Shown: in pieces, positions 25,418 through 39,102 of the stretch
Numbering within the stretch: the stretch's first letter is position 1
Layout: each line of letters starts with the position of its first letter
NCBI GenBank assembly: GCA_034008185.1
Contig: CM067082.1
Location: forward strand, 124,001,988 to 124,065,987
DNA: 64,000 nt
Source of the DNA: Gorsachius magnificus
Taxonomy: Eukaryota > Chordata > Aves > Pelecaniformes > Ardeidae
Direction: 5' to 3'
Notes under the pieces: model-generated
The model's input: only the letters and a program-made list of their open reading frames with translations
Databases searched by the model: none
Told to the model about the DNA's origin: nothing
Made by a program: the position numbers and the translations under genes

Positions 25418-25455
25418 CCAAAACCAACCCAAACAAGAAAAAAAAAAAAAAGAAC
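25387..25455. repeat. Poly-C / poly-A low-complexity tract
   Basis: A run of 14 C (25387-25400) abuts 11 A, followed by an A-rich ACAAAACCC-type stretch and a second A run. On the opposite strand this reads as a T-rich tract followed by G14. It could form a G-rich structure and is prone to assembly error. Confidence 0.9.
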
Positions 25456-27489
25456 TCACAGAAAATTGAGGTCCAGACCACTTGTGGGCAGCTTGGGGAA
25501 GGGAGGAAGGGGGGAGGGGGGGAGAACAGGTGTTTGGGTTTTGTTTATTTGTTTTTTTAAGTCGATAAGCATTTAATTGTGGTGTTCTGGCCAAGAGAGT
25601 TAGACTCTGTGATCCTAAAACACTTTGTAATTTCAGATGGATGTGGTAATCATTTGCTGTCATAGACTGCTACTGCACACTGTTAAGCAGATGCTCCGTT
25701 TCATCCCATAGGTGAATGCACTTCAGTGATGCATAAATTGATTTTTAAAATATGGAAGGAAGGGGAGAAAAACAATGCACACGCATGGTTAGCTCTGAAA
25801 GTCACAAAGCTGTTGTTTACTGGATGGCTGAAGGAATGAGCTAAAAGAATCCCTTAGATCTGGTCTGGGTCCCAACTTGTGTACAATCCAGTGCTTTGTT
25901 GTGGTTTGTCGTTTCTGCAGTGCCTGAAGCCTTTTGGCAGCAAAAGCAAATCTGGGGGTGTGGGCTGCGAGTCTGCTGCTGAATCTGTGTTGCAGGATGA
26001 ACTGAGATTTGTGGTGTTTGCTAAGGAAGGCCAAACTCATGGGAGATGCAAGGCCTAAAGGAGCAAAAGCAGAACTAGCAGTTAGCTGCCAAAGAAGAAA
26101 GTTGAGGATGCAGCGTATCCCAAGCTTAAGTGTGTTTTGGCTTAAGAAGGATAAACTGTAACATCTGGCCGTGCTAGCACTGAATTATGCATAGGAATTC
26201 TTTAAAGTAGTCTTCCCTAGCATTTTGTTGGAAAAAAATTAGTTAAGATACAAAATATGATAATCCTGCTAGATTAGTTGTTAAAAACACTTTTGAAAAC
26301 TTAACCAGAATTCAACTTCTGTTCACAAAGAATGGCATAATCATGTCCAAAAATGAAACCTGAATACTTAAAAAACTTACACCATACATGCCATCATAGA
26401 GCTATACTCTGTCAGCTCGAAGAGTGTTTACAAATGATTAAAAGACCTGTTCTCTTTATTCCTCAGTATCCACATATATGAAAGAGATTGATAAAACTGG
26501 TCAGCCCGTTAGAGCATAGCTATTCATAAATATTGTCTTTGTAATTGTATTTGACAGCAATTGCTGGAATAAAATACATAAAATGCAAAAATAATAATGG
26601 TAGTTAAATGGATACCTCTTTATTTATATTTTTATTATTGTGTTGAAGGATACAGAGAGGAACATTCAGCAGATATTTAATTTCTTGTTTTATCTCATTA
26701 AACAGACAGTCCCCAAACAAATGGGTTTCAGATTAGTTTTACGAAAGCTATTTATCTAATTATGGCTTTCACTGCACTTGAATGAATGGCTGCAAATCAA
26801 TAGGTCTCTTAGGTTGCCAGGACATGCATTAAAGCTGGTGAATCTCCGAGCTGAATAGCAGGAGTGACGTCTCTTGATTTTTTTTTTTTCCATTGAGTCT
26901 GCTCAGTTCATATGGTGTATGCATAAACTGAGAATTTATCTGAAGTCCTGCTTAGAAAGTCCCATTTTTTTAGTTGATCATTTGCAATTCAATGTGGCAA
27001 TAAATGTTTACATTATACTGGTAAAGGTCTTATTAAAAAAACAAACCAATTATTTCAGAGGAAGGTAGTGTAGATACAAAACATGTTGTAGTGGGTCAAG
27101 ATGATGGTTCCTCTAGTCCTATATCCATAAGTTTTAAGGTTGATCTAACAGGTAACCATTTTAGCCACAGATAGACAGTTTCTTGTGCTTTCAAGACAGT
27201 GTGTGGGCAAATGCTGTATATTCTACCTTCCACGCTGTTGTTTTTCTGGTTTCAAATAGCCAAAGATACCTTATAGCCTTGTTACCATCAACCACTGTAG
27301 TTATAGCTTTTCATGTTACCCATATACAAATACAGCCTTTTAATGAATCTGGCTAGTATTTCAGCTTCAGACTCATCTTGGAACTCATGTTTACAGAGCT
27401 TGTCTATGGGGTTTGGTGATAATGACTTTACTGGGGGAAGGAAAAATATGTTTTGGTTTATCCTGTTGTTAATGAAAGCATTTATTTTT

Positions 27490-28460
27490 GATCAGTTTTG
27501 AATATCCCACCTTTAATTGCAGTGACCCTTCTGTTGTTCTTACGAGGCATGGAACGTCCAACTGTACAGTTTTTATATATTCTTTTATGCAGCTGTTTTT
27601 TAAAGCAAGCAATCCCAGTCTCTCTAGATGACTCTTTCCATGCCGTAATCATTTTTGTTACCTTGTTTTGAACTCTATCTGGTTTTGCAGTGTCCCTTTG
27701 AACCTGTGACAGCTTATGCTGAATGTAATATTCTAGATGAGACTGTACTGCTGATTTATATAAATCATGCAATTTTCTCCCTCCCTCCATCATGTAGGCT
27801 TTTCATCCTAGCAATTTGCTATCTTTTTAGAGTTCCTGGTGGCACAGATTAGTTCTTCACTAAAACGTCTTCACAGCCACTCAGGTTGCTTTCTTTAAGT
27901 TGATGTAGTTAATTTAAAACCACGTAGTTGTCAGCATTTTTTCCTTCCAATGGGTGTTACTTTGCATTTGATGTGGATCAATGTAATTTAACATGGAGTT
28001 GTCCATTCACCTACCTTGACTAGGTCCATCTGAAGTTGTTTATAGGCTTCTGATTGTGACTAACCAAAATTGTATAAGCAAAATTTGCTTATCTTGCTAC
28101 TGACATCACAAGTATGTTTTATTAAATAGCATTCAGCCTAGGATGTACACATTGGGGCATCTTTGTATTTGCCTTGTCTTAACGGAAACAGCCTGTTTAA
28201 TCCTCTTCTTGTCCTTCATCAGTTTGCTATTGCTTGATCATTGAGTGTTTTGTCTTTCCAGGAAAGGCTGCTTTAGCTTCATTAGAGGAGTTCTGTGTCT
28301 TAGGGTGAGTCCGTACTATGTCTGTTGAAGTTGGAGGTACAACTGTAGAGTATTGCTGTGTAGATGTCTCTGAACATAAAGGAAAACCAGCTAGTACCAT
28401 GTCAGTCTTGACCTTGTTACAACCTACTGTGTCAAAGGCTTTCCTGCTCTTCTAAGAAAT
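27490..28460 (-). mobile_element. Ancient CR1 LINE copy, minus orientation
   Basis: Read in reverse, the segment follows the 3' half of old amniote CR1 elements. It has CCAGTCTCTCTAGATGACTC-like, ATCATTTTTGTTACCTTGTT and TGATTTATATAAATCATGCA segments, a TACTTTGCATTTGATGTGGA segment near 27960, and GTGTCAAAGGCTTTCCTG at 28430. The minus frame 27482-27793 is a decayed C-terminal reverse-transcriptase/3'-end reading. It is much older than the copies at 35.7 and 43.6 kb. Confidence 0.65.
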
Positions 28461-31400
28461 ACAAGAATATTGATGACAGGTGAAGCTCCTGTTCAGTGGG
28501 TGGACAACTGTTTGGAAGGCTCTACATAGACTGGTCACCAACCATTTTGTCAAATAATCTCTGAGCAGCACCCTGCAAGAGTGTCTCTTGGCTCTGCTGC
28601 TCTCAGTATTTTATTTAAAAGCTGCAATGATGGAGTAGAGAGTATGCTTGTTAAGAAGTAGCTACCTGTCCAATACATCAAAGAAGAAAGAGCAGGGAGG
28701 GGAAGAGAGTGGTTTGTTCTTTTTTTTTTTTGATTATTTTTCTGCTTAGGCCATTTTATGGCAAAACTGCTGCTAGGAACAAAACTATCTAACAGGCAAA
28801 TCGCTTACCACAGATTTCAAAGAATGCTGCATTACAGACAACAGCCCTCTAATCTTGCAAAGCTCTTTATTAAAAAGAGGGACAGAAAATGTCCCTGTAG
28901 TGGACTTTTGCATTTAAACACAAAGCATAGCTAACAGCGCAACAGTGCTATTAAATCAAAGTTGTAGTCTTATTAAAAAACATTTTAAAATGCAAATTTA
29001 TGCTCTTATTGTGAATGTAGAAAAGATCCCACTTCAGTTCTTATTAACAGCAAAATATGTTACAGGAAAATTTATGCCAGGTTGGTGGGAGTGGATAAGG
29101 AAACATTACATTCTTCCATTCTGTAAATAAAAATAATTCCAAAGTAGCTGTCCAGAGACAATAATAATTTCTTTTTATAAATCTTGAGTTAAAAACTGTC
29201 CCTTGTCACTAAAGACCTAATGGTAAATTTTGTGAGACTTCTCAAAATGGAATCCTGGTTTTTTTTATTTTTTCATTTGAGTTAAGCAAGAAAACAGACT
29301 GAATCTTCATCTCTTGTTTTGGCAGTTCTTGGTGTTATCTGACTTTTAGAAACAAAGCTAAATACTGAGGGTCTGTGAGTCATCTTCTTTTCAGCCTGAG
29401 CCAACTCCAGTTTCAGTATGTGTATGCTTGTTTCCTTATACTGTGGTTTTTTCCCTCCTAAGTTAGTCATTGTTATCTCTTGGCACAAGTGGAGAAGTTA
29501 AAAACGTCAGCAAGCACGAGGCACGCTAAAAACGCGCAAACAAACCTCCCGTGTAATCTTTCAAACTCCCGTTACTTTGTTGTTCATGAACCCGTCTGAT
29601 CTTTTGATCGTATCCCGGTGGAGGGAGCAGGGAGGTCAATTCCAAGGCAAGAGTTTACTGATTGGGAATGGTGTCCTAGAGGCCCTCTCCAGTTAACTTC
29701 TGCTAGTGTGCCCAGTGCCCACAGCAGACGCTCTGGTATTGCATAGATAAAAGGCAGCAAACGGATTAGAGCTGAAAAAACTTTTGCAAGCTTTGCTTTT
29801 TGAAGAAGTCTCTGTGTATCTGCATACCAAGAAGATGCTGAAGCCCTGTTTAATTTTGCTACAGTTATTTTTGGCACTTGAGAGGTAACCAAATAGATGT
29901 GTTATCCCATAGGCTTAGGTGAAATCGGTGAAGCCTATGTGGTTTGTAGTGGTGGTTCCACTGAGACAAGGACTGGTTTGAAGTCATCTCTAAAAAGCTG
30001 GTGTGGGAAAGGATGGAGCAGTGAGCAAGTTGACTGGGGTGAGAATAAGCTGGTTCTTGAAGGTAGTGTATCTCAAAGTGAAGGTCTCTTACAGTAAGAG
30101 AATCTGCCCTAGTGCCAGAGTTTACCTGATGGCTCGGGTGTTCCTGCTGCAGAATGAGTTACCAAGCTGGAGAGGCTTTTGAGATTGTCGTGGCAAATGG
30201 GTTGGAAAAGTCTGAACGGGCATTACCTACTTTGGTAGGGCATCCAGGCTGGCCCAGGCTTCCTTGGTGAATTTCTGAGGGCAGACTGAGCGTCACGGCA
30301 GACTGTTAGGAGGTCACTGACATCTTGCTCTTTGTTAGTGTTCATAGAAACACAGGTAGAGCATCTCTGCTAGTCCCTCTGGTCCCTGACAGATCAGTCA
30401 CTGGGGTGGGGAATGCTGCAGTATATTAATCTTTTAGATCGTTTTGCTTCCCTGGTTTCAGTCTAAATTTTCTAACAAATTAGCATCTTCCATGGGCATA
30501 TTGTTTGAACTAACTTTTAAAGGCAGCAGTTCCCCATCTCTCCCCCACTCTCCTTGCTCTCTCCTGCCTCCTGCTTTGCGTAGGTCAGAAAACATTTGCT
30601 GGCTTAAAATGATATTTATTACTGACTTTTAAATCTGGGTGGGCTGGTAACCAGGATACAGTGGACAAGTGGAAGGAGGATAACAGCATGTTGAAGTGAT
30701 CAATGTTGCAAGTATTGGTTATGATGTAGAATGTTAAAAAGGAAGAAAGTTAATTCTCTTTGCCTCTCGACCTGAAAAAATGTGGTCAGTCTTTGCATCT
30801 GGTGCTTTTATTTCCATGGGACAAAGCAGCCCTTCAAGGATCTTGGGTGAAGACTCAGTCTGGTGAAACAGAAGAAGGTGGCTCAGTTCTTCATTGCTGC
30901 TTTCCATGGATATGCAAAGGAGGATCCTGGAAGAGCCCTGGACCAGTCATGTGTCGGTAGGGCAAGGAGAATTCAGCTCCAAGTATCACAGGGAATACGT
31001 GAGCTGCTGCTTAGTCTCCTCAAATGTACTTTTCTTAGCCCTGGCTGCCAGGCCTGACTGTCCTCAGGTGGTGGAAGTATGACCTGTAGAACATCAGTGA
31101 TGTGTGGGTCCTTTCCTCCGATTGTATCACTGTGTCGGCAGACCGTTCTGCTGGCTCTTTGAGGTTGCTTTGTTCAGGATATGCTCAGCTATACTTTGGC
31201 TATGAGTAATGCAGCGGCTATTCTACTTTTCTTTTGTATGCCCTGGTTCACACAACTGATAAACGTGCTTATGTTCACATTGTGTCCTTCTGCTTCTCTC
31301 TTACGTGTTCTAATGAGTATTTCCTTAAAAATAGTTATAGTGCTACCACGGCCGTCTTCAGTGAGGGATGAGATATTCGTCTGGGTTGTTATTGCAGATT

Positions 31401-34264
31401 CTGCAGGTGCAGGCTGTGCTTACCACCTCATGTACATTTTGAAAGGTCATCCACAATTTTCAAGACAAGAGGCTTCTGTTTTAAAAGAAAAGCTTATAAC
31501 TAGTTGACTAGGAAGGCTGCTTAATGGAGTTTCACTGGGCTGCATCAATTATAGTTAAACCTTTATCATGACCTTCTGATACATATTTTCTGGTCTGTCC
31601 CCATATCTGGTGGATGTCTAGCCCGTTCCATGGTGAGATAAGTAACCCTGAAACAGCTCCACTGGAGGAGTAATCTTCCTTGCAGCACCTGATGTACAGA
31701 GATCTTGTTGAAATCATCGAGAATTCAGTCTCTCTGTCAGGACACATCTGACACAGGCATGTATGTTCAACTTCATAACATACAATTCACCTCAGATCCC
31801 TGCACTGCTGCAATACTATGGACTTCTTTTTTTCTGCTGCACACATGTTTTTCATGCTAATTTAGACGCTAGCACTCTTTTTTTTTTTTTTTTTTTTTTA
31901 TGTGCCTTTAAATATGGGAATAAGATTGACTAGGATATTAGACATCAGATGGTGGGACTTCTGTTGGGATGCAGAACTAGATAATAGTTGCAAATGCAAT
32001 TAAAGGTTAATTAATTCATATAATTTAATCAGATGTAAAAATAGGAAAATCTTCTAATCCCTTGACTCTCAAATGGTGGGTTTTTTTCTGTTTAAGGAAT
32101 AGTACTTTTCTTGTAAAGGAAAAAAAAAATATTTGTGTCTTTATATTTGTTTAAAGGCCTCCTAATGCATATATGGGATGAAACAAAGGGATGAGAACTT
32201 TATGCTTTAAATATCAAGTCTAGTTTTGCTGGAGGGTTTTTTTTCTGAGGGCTGGGAAATTACCAGGATTAATGACCTCACATGTGACAAGAGACTGATG
32301 TGAGACCAACTGAAGGAAGGTTGGTTTGTTTGTTTGTGTATTTAGTTAAGCTGCCTAAAATATTTTTTTCATATATACTTTCTCCACAAAAGGTTTCGTG
32401 CAACACAGTTTAATACTTCCTTTTTCTGTGAATTTGAGTGGGGTATCCTTACAGAGGGTGTTAATCTCACAAGAGTAGCTTGTCAAATTTTGTGTCTTTT
32501 TGCTTAAACTTAGTTTGGTTGCACATCTGTATTCTAAGCGTGAGGGGAGGTGCAGGGATCACCTGTGCAAGCCTTGTCTGGTCTCACCCATGTTGTCCTG
32601 AAAATAAGTGATGAATGCGGAGTACCCTTATAAGGACCAGTTCTATTCATGACATTTTCAGATGTCTCTTGTTCAAGCAAAGTTCTACCCTTCAAAACTG
32701 TAGATCAAAATGAGAAAAACTCCCTGGTACCAGCTGGAAAATTTCAAGAGAGAGAAACCCCCAGCCCTCACACAGAGGGGTCACTTCCACAGCAATAGGG
32801 AGAAGGACTTGTAAACTTAACTGAGTTTAGAGTGAATAAATTTACAGCGAATAAATTCAGAATAATGCAGCATGGACATGATGTGACATATCTTTGTGCT
32901 TTAGTAATCTCAAATGTGTGCAAACAATAGTTATATGAATAAAGAATGAAAATAATGATGTATATCAGAAGAAAGGCAGGTAATTAAAATGAAGGGTAAA
33001 GAGTACCAGTAAGGAAGTCTGCCTCTTGAACCTGTGTTCATGAAAGAGGTTCCTATCTAAAGATGCCTGGACTGTTTCTGTGACCTTATGAGGGTGCTGA
33101 GAATGTCTTTTGCTTTCTTAATAGCTTAATCTGCATAAGATATGTCATTTATATTATTTGGTTATGATCTTATCGTACTAAGTAAAATCTGTATCTGTTA
33201 GATGCCTGGCACTTGAGCTGGTTTTCCATGTCCGAAAACTTACAAGACTCATCTGTGTCTTGCATCTATGAAATCTTCTGATTCTGTAACTTCCCAGTCT
33301 AGTGAAAGCTAAATTTACCTAAGCTGGTTTTAGTGGTTGTTCCTATATGCTAAACTCCTGTTTATGTTCTAATCCTATTCCATGTCTAGTGGTTATTGCT
33401 CACTACTTCCCATGTTACTCTACGGGCTAAGTAATCACGACTGAATGATAGGCGTACAGTGGTTTCTGGCACACTGGCGGAGACTTTTGACCTGCCTTGC
33501 TTTTCAAGTCCCTCCCCATCTCAGAGGTAACAAACCTCCCTTTGGAGATGGAGTGCACTTGATTTTTCATTTGTTCCTGCTTCAACAGCCCAGACCAAAG
33601 GTTTTCAAGTACAACAAAGGTGTTATCGGGGTTAGCGTGATCCCGTTCTGCTGGTAGCAGAGCCCCAAGTAGCGCTGAGGCTCTGCCGAGAGCAGGTGAA
33701 GTGTTCCTGGATCTACTTTGCCAAGGAATTGCTTGTATGATCCAAGGGAAAAATTTTTTTCTTTCCTTGCATATTGAGTGCTTTTTAAGCTCTCTGTACA
33801 ATGAGGCTTTGACTGCTTTATGAAACTAAAATAGTTAAACTCTAATAGTTTTTCTACAAAAAAGTATATTACAGCTGTTCTTCTGGAAGTGGTTAAGAAC
33901 TCCCGCTATCCAGTCCATAGCAGGTTGGCACTGGCTTGTGCCAAGAGCTACTGTCAGTGAAATTAATATCGTTCCCAAGAGGTCACATAACGGAGTGCTG
34001 CCAATACAAACAACGGTGCTGCAGATTCTCAAACTACTAAGGCTCTAAAGCAAGCTTCTTTAACCAGAGCTTGTTCACCCAGCTTGGAGGCTGCTCCCGC
34101 TCTCTGAAACCCTCAGAAGCAAAAAAAAAGCAAAAATCAGCAGTTTTAGTTACGATTTGTTGTGTTTCAAATGTGCTATATATATTTGAACTTAAGAGTG
34201 GGGCTACCCTGGCTACGTGGCAGAGAGCTTGGGTGCTTCTAGCCCTTAGCTGGTAGCTGATTTT

Positions 34265-34425
34265 TACCAGTAGGTCTCAAAGTGCTATGCAGGGCAGAGT
34301 CATTCCCATTGCACGGGAAGGGAAGTGACTTGCTGAAGGTTGCGACCACAGCAGGTTCAGGAATAAAACCAAGGTACACTGAACAGCCTGGTGCTTTGTC
34401 CAGCAGGTCGGCTGGTGGCTGCAAA
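34265..34425 (+). mobile_element. MIR-like SINE remnant
   Basis: The run CCCATTGCACGGGAAGGGAA, then GTGACTTGCTGAAGGTTGCG, then ACAGCAGGTTCAGGAATAAA, then ACCAAGGTAC and a final TGGTGCTTTGTCCAGCAGGT has the motif order of the MIR core (a GTGACTTGCCCAAGGTCACA-type centre), in the opposite sense to the 19.5 kb copy. The + strand is named for the sense as read here. Confidence 0.6.
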
Positions 34426-35483
34426 ATCAGAAAATCAGTTTCTCAGAAACAAAGAGTAAAGAATTTCAGTGCCTTGTACCTGAAAGGATTAACTGTGCTC
34501 CACTTCTAGGAATAAGGCTTGGGAAATTACCTGGTGACCTACCTTTTGTGGAGGCAGTGGTAAAAGTGGAGCTCTCTGAGAGCAGGGACATTAAAAACAT
34601 ACCTTTGCACACTTGTAAAGCAATTAATGGACTATTTGTGTGCAGCTCATGCAAAAAAAAAAAAGGTTGCCAGAAGTATAGACATTTTTCAAATAGTAAA
34701 CTGAATTGTTACAATTTATTGCGAGGTATTTTCATAAATCATAATCAAAGCACTGAATTTTAACTTTTTCTTTTTGTACTTGAAAATTAAATATACTGAA
34801 ATATATACTTTGTATTGACATTTTTAGCTCTTTATTGTCAGCAGCATTCACAGCTGGTTTACTGAATATTTGCTAATATTTGAAGTTTTGTTCCTGCATC
34901 TGTGTTCACTGAAATAGCTGCATCAATACCGGATATTTTTTTCCTTCTGCTGCTTGTTACAATTCTTGCAGCAGAGTGAGCATCCTTGCGGTGGGGTCAT
35001 GGGGGCGGTTCACAAGAAGGCTCCTGAGCCTGTACTGGGGAAAATCAAGTACCTAAGCATGCTGATTTTTGCCTGACACCAGAGAGGGAGCATTTGAACT
35101 TAATTCTACATGATGGGTGGTTAGCAGCGATGGGTGAGATGAATGACTTGTTTAATTGATTGTCTGCTTTAAAAATTTTATTGTATTTAATCTCTGACAA
35201 ATGTGGGTTGCTGAAGGTTCTGCCACCAGTATTACCTGCAGTAATGTTGACAGCAGAGGTACATCTGCTCCTCATCAGTTGAGACCTGGTACATTGGGCA
35301 ATGTGATGGGGAGAAGTTTCAGTGAAAGGCTAATATGAAAATATGTGGGCTTTAAAAGCCTTTTTTTAAACACAGGGTGGATCTAGAAAAGTGCTCTGCA
35401 GCTCCACAGTCTTTCTCTCCCATGCCTGATGCAGCTGGTTGGAGGAGCAGAATTAAGTTGTGTCTGGGAGTGATGGAGCAGGA

Positions 35484-35692
35484 GAGAATTACAGAATAAT
35501 TTGGGTTCGAAGGAACCTCCTGGAGGTTGTCTGATCCAGGCGCTGGTCTGAGCCAGACTAACTTTAAAGCCAGAGCAGTTGTGCTGGGCCTTGTCTGGTC
35601 AAGTTATGAAAATTCCAGGAAGGAGATTGCGCAGTCGGGGTGTTACTTATTGTGTTTGACACACAATTTCCCTGTGAAATTTCTTTTTACTA
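35484..35692 (-). mobile_element. CR1 3'-terminal fragment (host of a nested insertion)
   Basis: ACAGAATAATTTGGGTTCGA, then AGGAACCTCCTGGAGGTTGT, matches the CR1 3' end in reverse and the same family as the copy at position 1. Similarity runs through GCCTTGTCTGGTCAAGTT to TTTCTTTTTACTAATC. It stops where the 3' end of a second CR1 begins. Confidence 0.7.
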
Positions 35693-37095
35693 ATCATGGA
35701 ATGGTTTAGGTTGGAAGGGGCCTTAAAAATAATGTAGTTCTGACCCACCTTGTATGGGTAGGGACACCTTCCACTAGACCAAGTTGCTCAAAGCCCCATC
35801 CAACCTGGCTTTGAATACTTCCAGGAACATGGCATCCACAAGTTGACCTGCTGGCCTTGCATCATCTTATGCAGCCCAGGATGCAGTTGGCTTTCTGGGC
35901 TGCGAGTACACATTGCTGGCTCATATTCAGTTTTTCATCCACCAATACCCCCGAGTCCTTCTCCTCAGGGCTGCTCTCAATCCATTCTCTGCCTAGCCTG
36001 TATCTGTGCTTGGGATTCCCCTGATGCATGTGCAGGACCTTACAATTGGCCTTGTTGAACTTACTGAGGTTTGCATGGACCCACTTCTCTAGCCAGTCAA
36101 AATCCTTCTGGTTGGCATCCCTTCCCTCTAGAGTATCAATCACACCACCCAGCTTGGTGGTGTTGGCAAACTTGCTGAGGGGGCACTCATTCCCACTGTC
36201 CATGTCACCAACAAAGATGTTAAACAGTGCCAGTCCCAATACTGACCCCTAAGTAATGCCACTCGTCACTGGTGTCCACTTGGACGTGGAGCTGTTCACT
36301 GCAGCTCTTTGAGTGTGACCATCCAGCCAATTCCTTATCTACTGAGTGGTCTACCTGTCAAATCCATGTCTCTCCATTTTGGAGACAAGGATGTTGCGCG
36401 GGACAGTGTCAAATGCTTTGCGCAAGTCCTGGTAGATGACATTGGTCACTCTTCCCCTATCCACCAAAGCTGTAACCCCATCATAGAAGGCCACCAAATT
36501 TTCAGGCACAATTTGCCCTTAGTAAAACCATGTTGACTGTCACCAATCACCTACTTATTTTCCATGTGCCTTAGCATAGTTTCCAGGAGGATCTGCTCCA
36601 TGATCTGGCTGGACACAGAGGGGAGACTGACTGGCCTGTAGTTCCCAGGCCTTCCTTTTTTCCCCCTTTTAAAAATGGGGGTTATGTTTCCCCTTTTCCA
36701 GTCAGTTTCCCTTTTACCAGACACCCATGACTTCTCAAATGTGATGGATAGTGGCTTAGCAACTTCATCCATCGGTTCTCTTGGGACCTGCAGATGCAAC
36801 TTATCAGGTCCCATGGACTTGTGAACCTTCAGGTTCCTTAGATGGTCTCAAACCTGATCTTCTCCTGCAGCGGGTGGTTCTTCATTCTCCCAGTCCCTGC
36901 CTTTGCCTTCTGCAACTTGGGCGGTGTTGCTTGAGCACTTGCTGGTCAAAACCGAGGCAAAAAAGTCCTCATCTCTCCTGCCTGTCCTTCCTAAAGAGCC
37001 TGTATTCTTCCATTCCAGCACGCCAGTCATAGGAGCCATCCCACCACGTCTCCATGATGCCAAAAGGATCACAGCCTTGCAGGCGTGCGCGCTGC
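35693..37095 (-). mobile_element. CR1 LINE with internal deletions, minus orientation
   Basis: The 3' end starts at ATGGTTTAGGTTGGAAGGGG. Minus-strand reading gives C-terminal reverse transcriptase (35862-36239), its N-terminal half with the NYRPVSL motif (36551-36814), and an upstream piece (about 36848-37090) that ends in endonuclease-like sequence (METWWDGSYDW-like, frame-shifted). Two parts are missing: the middle of the 3'-UTR between about 35838 and 35843, and most of the endonuclease-to-reverse-transcriptase spacer near 36970-37000. The active-site Asp-Asp is replaced (FANTTK at 36170-36153). Frameshifts separate the blocks, so the copy is dead. Confidence 0.88.
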
Positions 37096-39102
37096 ACTAA
37101 TGCATGCTTGTGAGTCAGGCTGCCTGGCTTGCAGAAGGTCTTTGCCAAGCTGATGTGCCATCCTGCTTGCCTTTTTTATTTGAAAATGTGTCGTGAGAGG
37201 GTATTTTGCTGGCAACACAAGAAATGTGCCAACAGAGGTACTTTGAAGAGCTTTTAAGTATGCAGACAATCCTAATTTTCCTACTCCTGATCTCTCTTTT
37301 CACTGTTTTGTTGATGTCTTAATTTAGATCTATCTGAAAAGAAATGGTAACCTGTCACTGGGAACATCTTTTTAATTATAGTGTGAAATATCCCGTGTGC
37401 ATTCTTCTGAAAGCTCCAATAATGTATTATTAAATTATAACTTGCATCATTAGAAATATTAATTGTTGCATAAAATTTTAATAATCACTAAAAAAACCCC
37501 CACCCACCTGCTCTTGTGTGATGCCCTCCAGATCAAAACCAAACCAGATGCTGATGGCCAGGAACATGATGGTAGATTACAAAGGCCATCTACTGTATGT
37601 ATCAGGTGCTGAGCTTTAAAGAGAAATAAATGCAGCAATACTGCTAAATTTTTGCAGTGACAGTCCGTCCAGTGCCTATTTTGTATGGAAAGAAAAAGGG
37701 AGGATTCTGCTTTCCTGTGAAATGTTGCTGACAGCCAGGAAGAGTGAAATGCCCTGGGAAGCTTTTAAGGTAGCGTTAGGAAAGGTAGGGCTGAGGTGGC
37801 AAACTAGAGCACAAAATGCTGCAATGAAGTTAGGTTAATGAAGGAACACAGTCAGTTAAGTATACTCTGCATATTTTAATGTTATATAAAGCATGATAAA
37901 AAGCAGTAAGAATCTCATTCTTTCTCCTTTTCATTTTTAATTGTCTCATTGCAAACACTGTATTAGCATATGAGTTGAGAATGTCCATAATGTTTTTATA
38001 AGAAAGAGAAGAGAAAAGTTGTTTAAGCTCTGTTTCTATATTGTAGACTATGGCTGTAGCCCACACGGTCTACAACTGATCTATGGAGTTAAATGAGATA
38101 GGATTTCTGTTTTACTTAAACTGATGCACACATTACTGACACCTTTGAATTTTGTCCTGTCTTTTTTTGTGGACATAGTTAACTTCCTTTTTATGTTGAC
38201 AGAGCAGAGACACTGAGGATTTATTGGGGTTGTTTTATGCCATCATTCCTTGGATAGTTTTAGTTCAGCATAAACAAATGATTCCTCGGAGCACAGCTGT
38301 CCCTTCCTGCCTCCCTCTGCGTCCCACCGCTTTCGCCTGTGCCCCTGCTGCCCACCTTGCTAGTGATCGTGCTTGTGTGGCTACCCAGTGACCTGGCGGA
38401 GGGAAATAATCTGGGTTAAATGAATCATTGTTGAACAAGCCAGCTCAAAGCTATCAGTCCCTCAGCTTGGTCCAGGGCGTGGCTTCACAGACATGTGTGG
38501 AAGCACAAAGCAGAAGAGCGATGGGGATGGGAAGGTGAAGCAGGAGGTGGAGGTAGGACAAGACCTGCTTGTCAGCAGCCTCATTTTATAGTACTTAAAT
38601 CCAGTTGTGGAAACACATCATTAGCAGAAGAGTGGCTGTCTCCTCTTTTTAAGGAACATAAAGTTTCTGTAACCCAGTCATCCCCCTCTGCCAGTTCACC
38701 GCTCCTCCCTTTCTCTCAAACTGAGCTGGCTTCCATGTCGGGATGCTGCAGCTTCATCTGAGGCACAGGACATGGACAGAGGAGGTTCAGGCCTGTGTTG
38801 GTGCTTTCCTCAGGCTGGATTTATCCATGGCTTTTTCTCCCATGGTAGAACTGGGGAAGAGGGAGGAGAGCAACCAGCCAATCCTGCCATATTGTCTTCT
38901 GTGATATTCTTTTCTATTTTTAACTTCTTTTGCGTAAAGGGCATTGCAAACAAAATTTGCTCTTGTACACTAAATTGCACTCCTTGCTAGGCTATGGAGA
39001 CTTCAAAAGTGGCTGGTTTATGTGAGATTAATTAAAAAAAAATTTGTTTGATGCATAAACCCATTCAGCCATATAGAAATATAGAAATGCTTCTAACCGC
39101 AT

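Noticed and set aside
31181..31507. Hydrophobic 108-codon frame resembling a membrane protein
   Set aside because: T-rich intronic DNA read in the right phase gives Leu/Phe/Val-rich strings. No start context and no family match.
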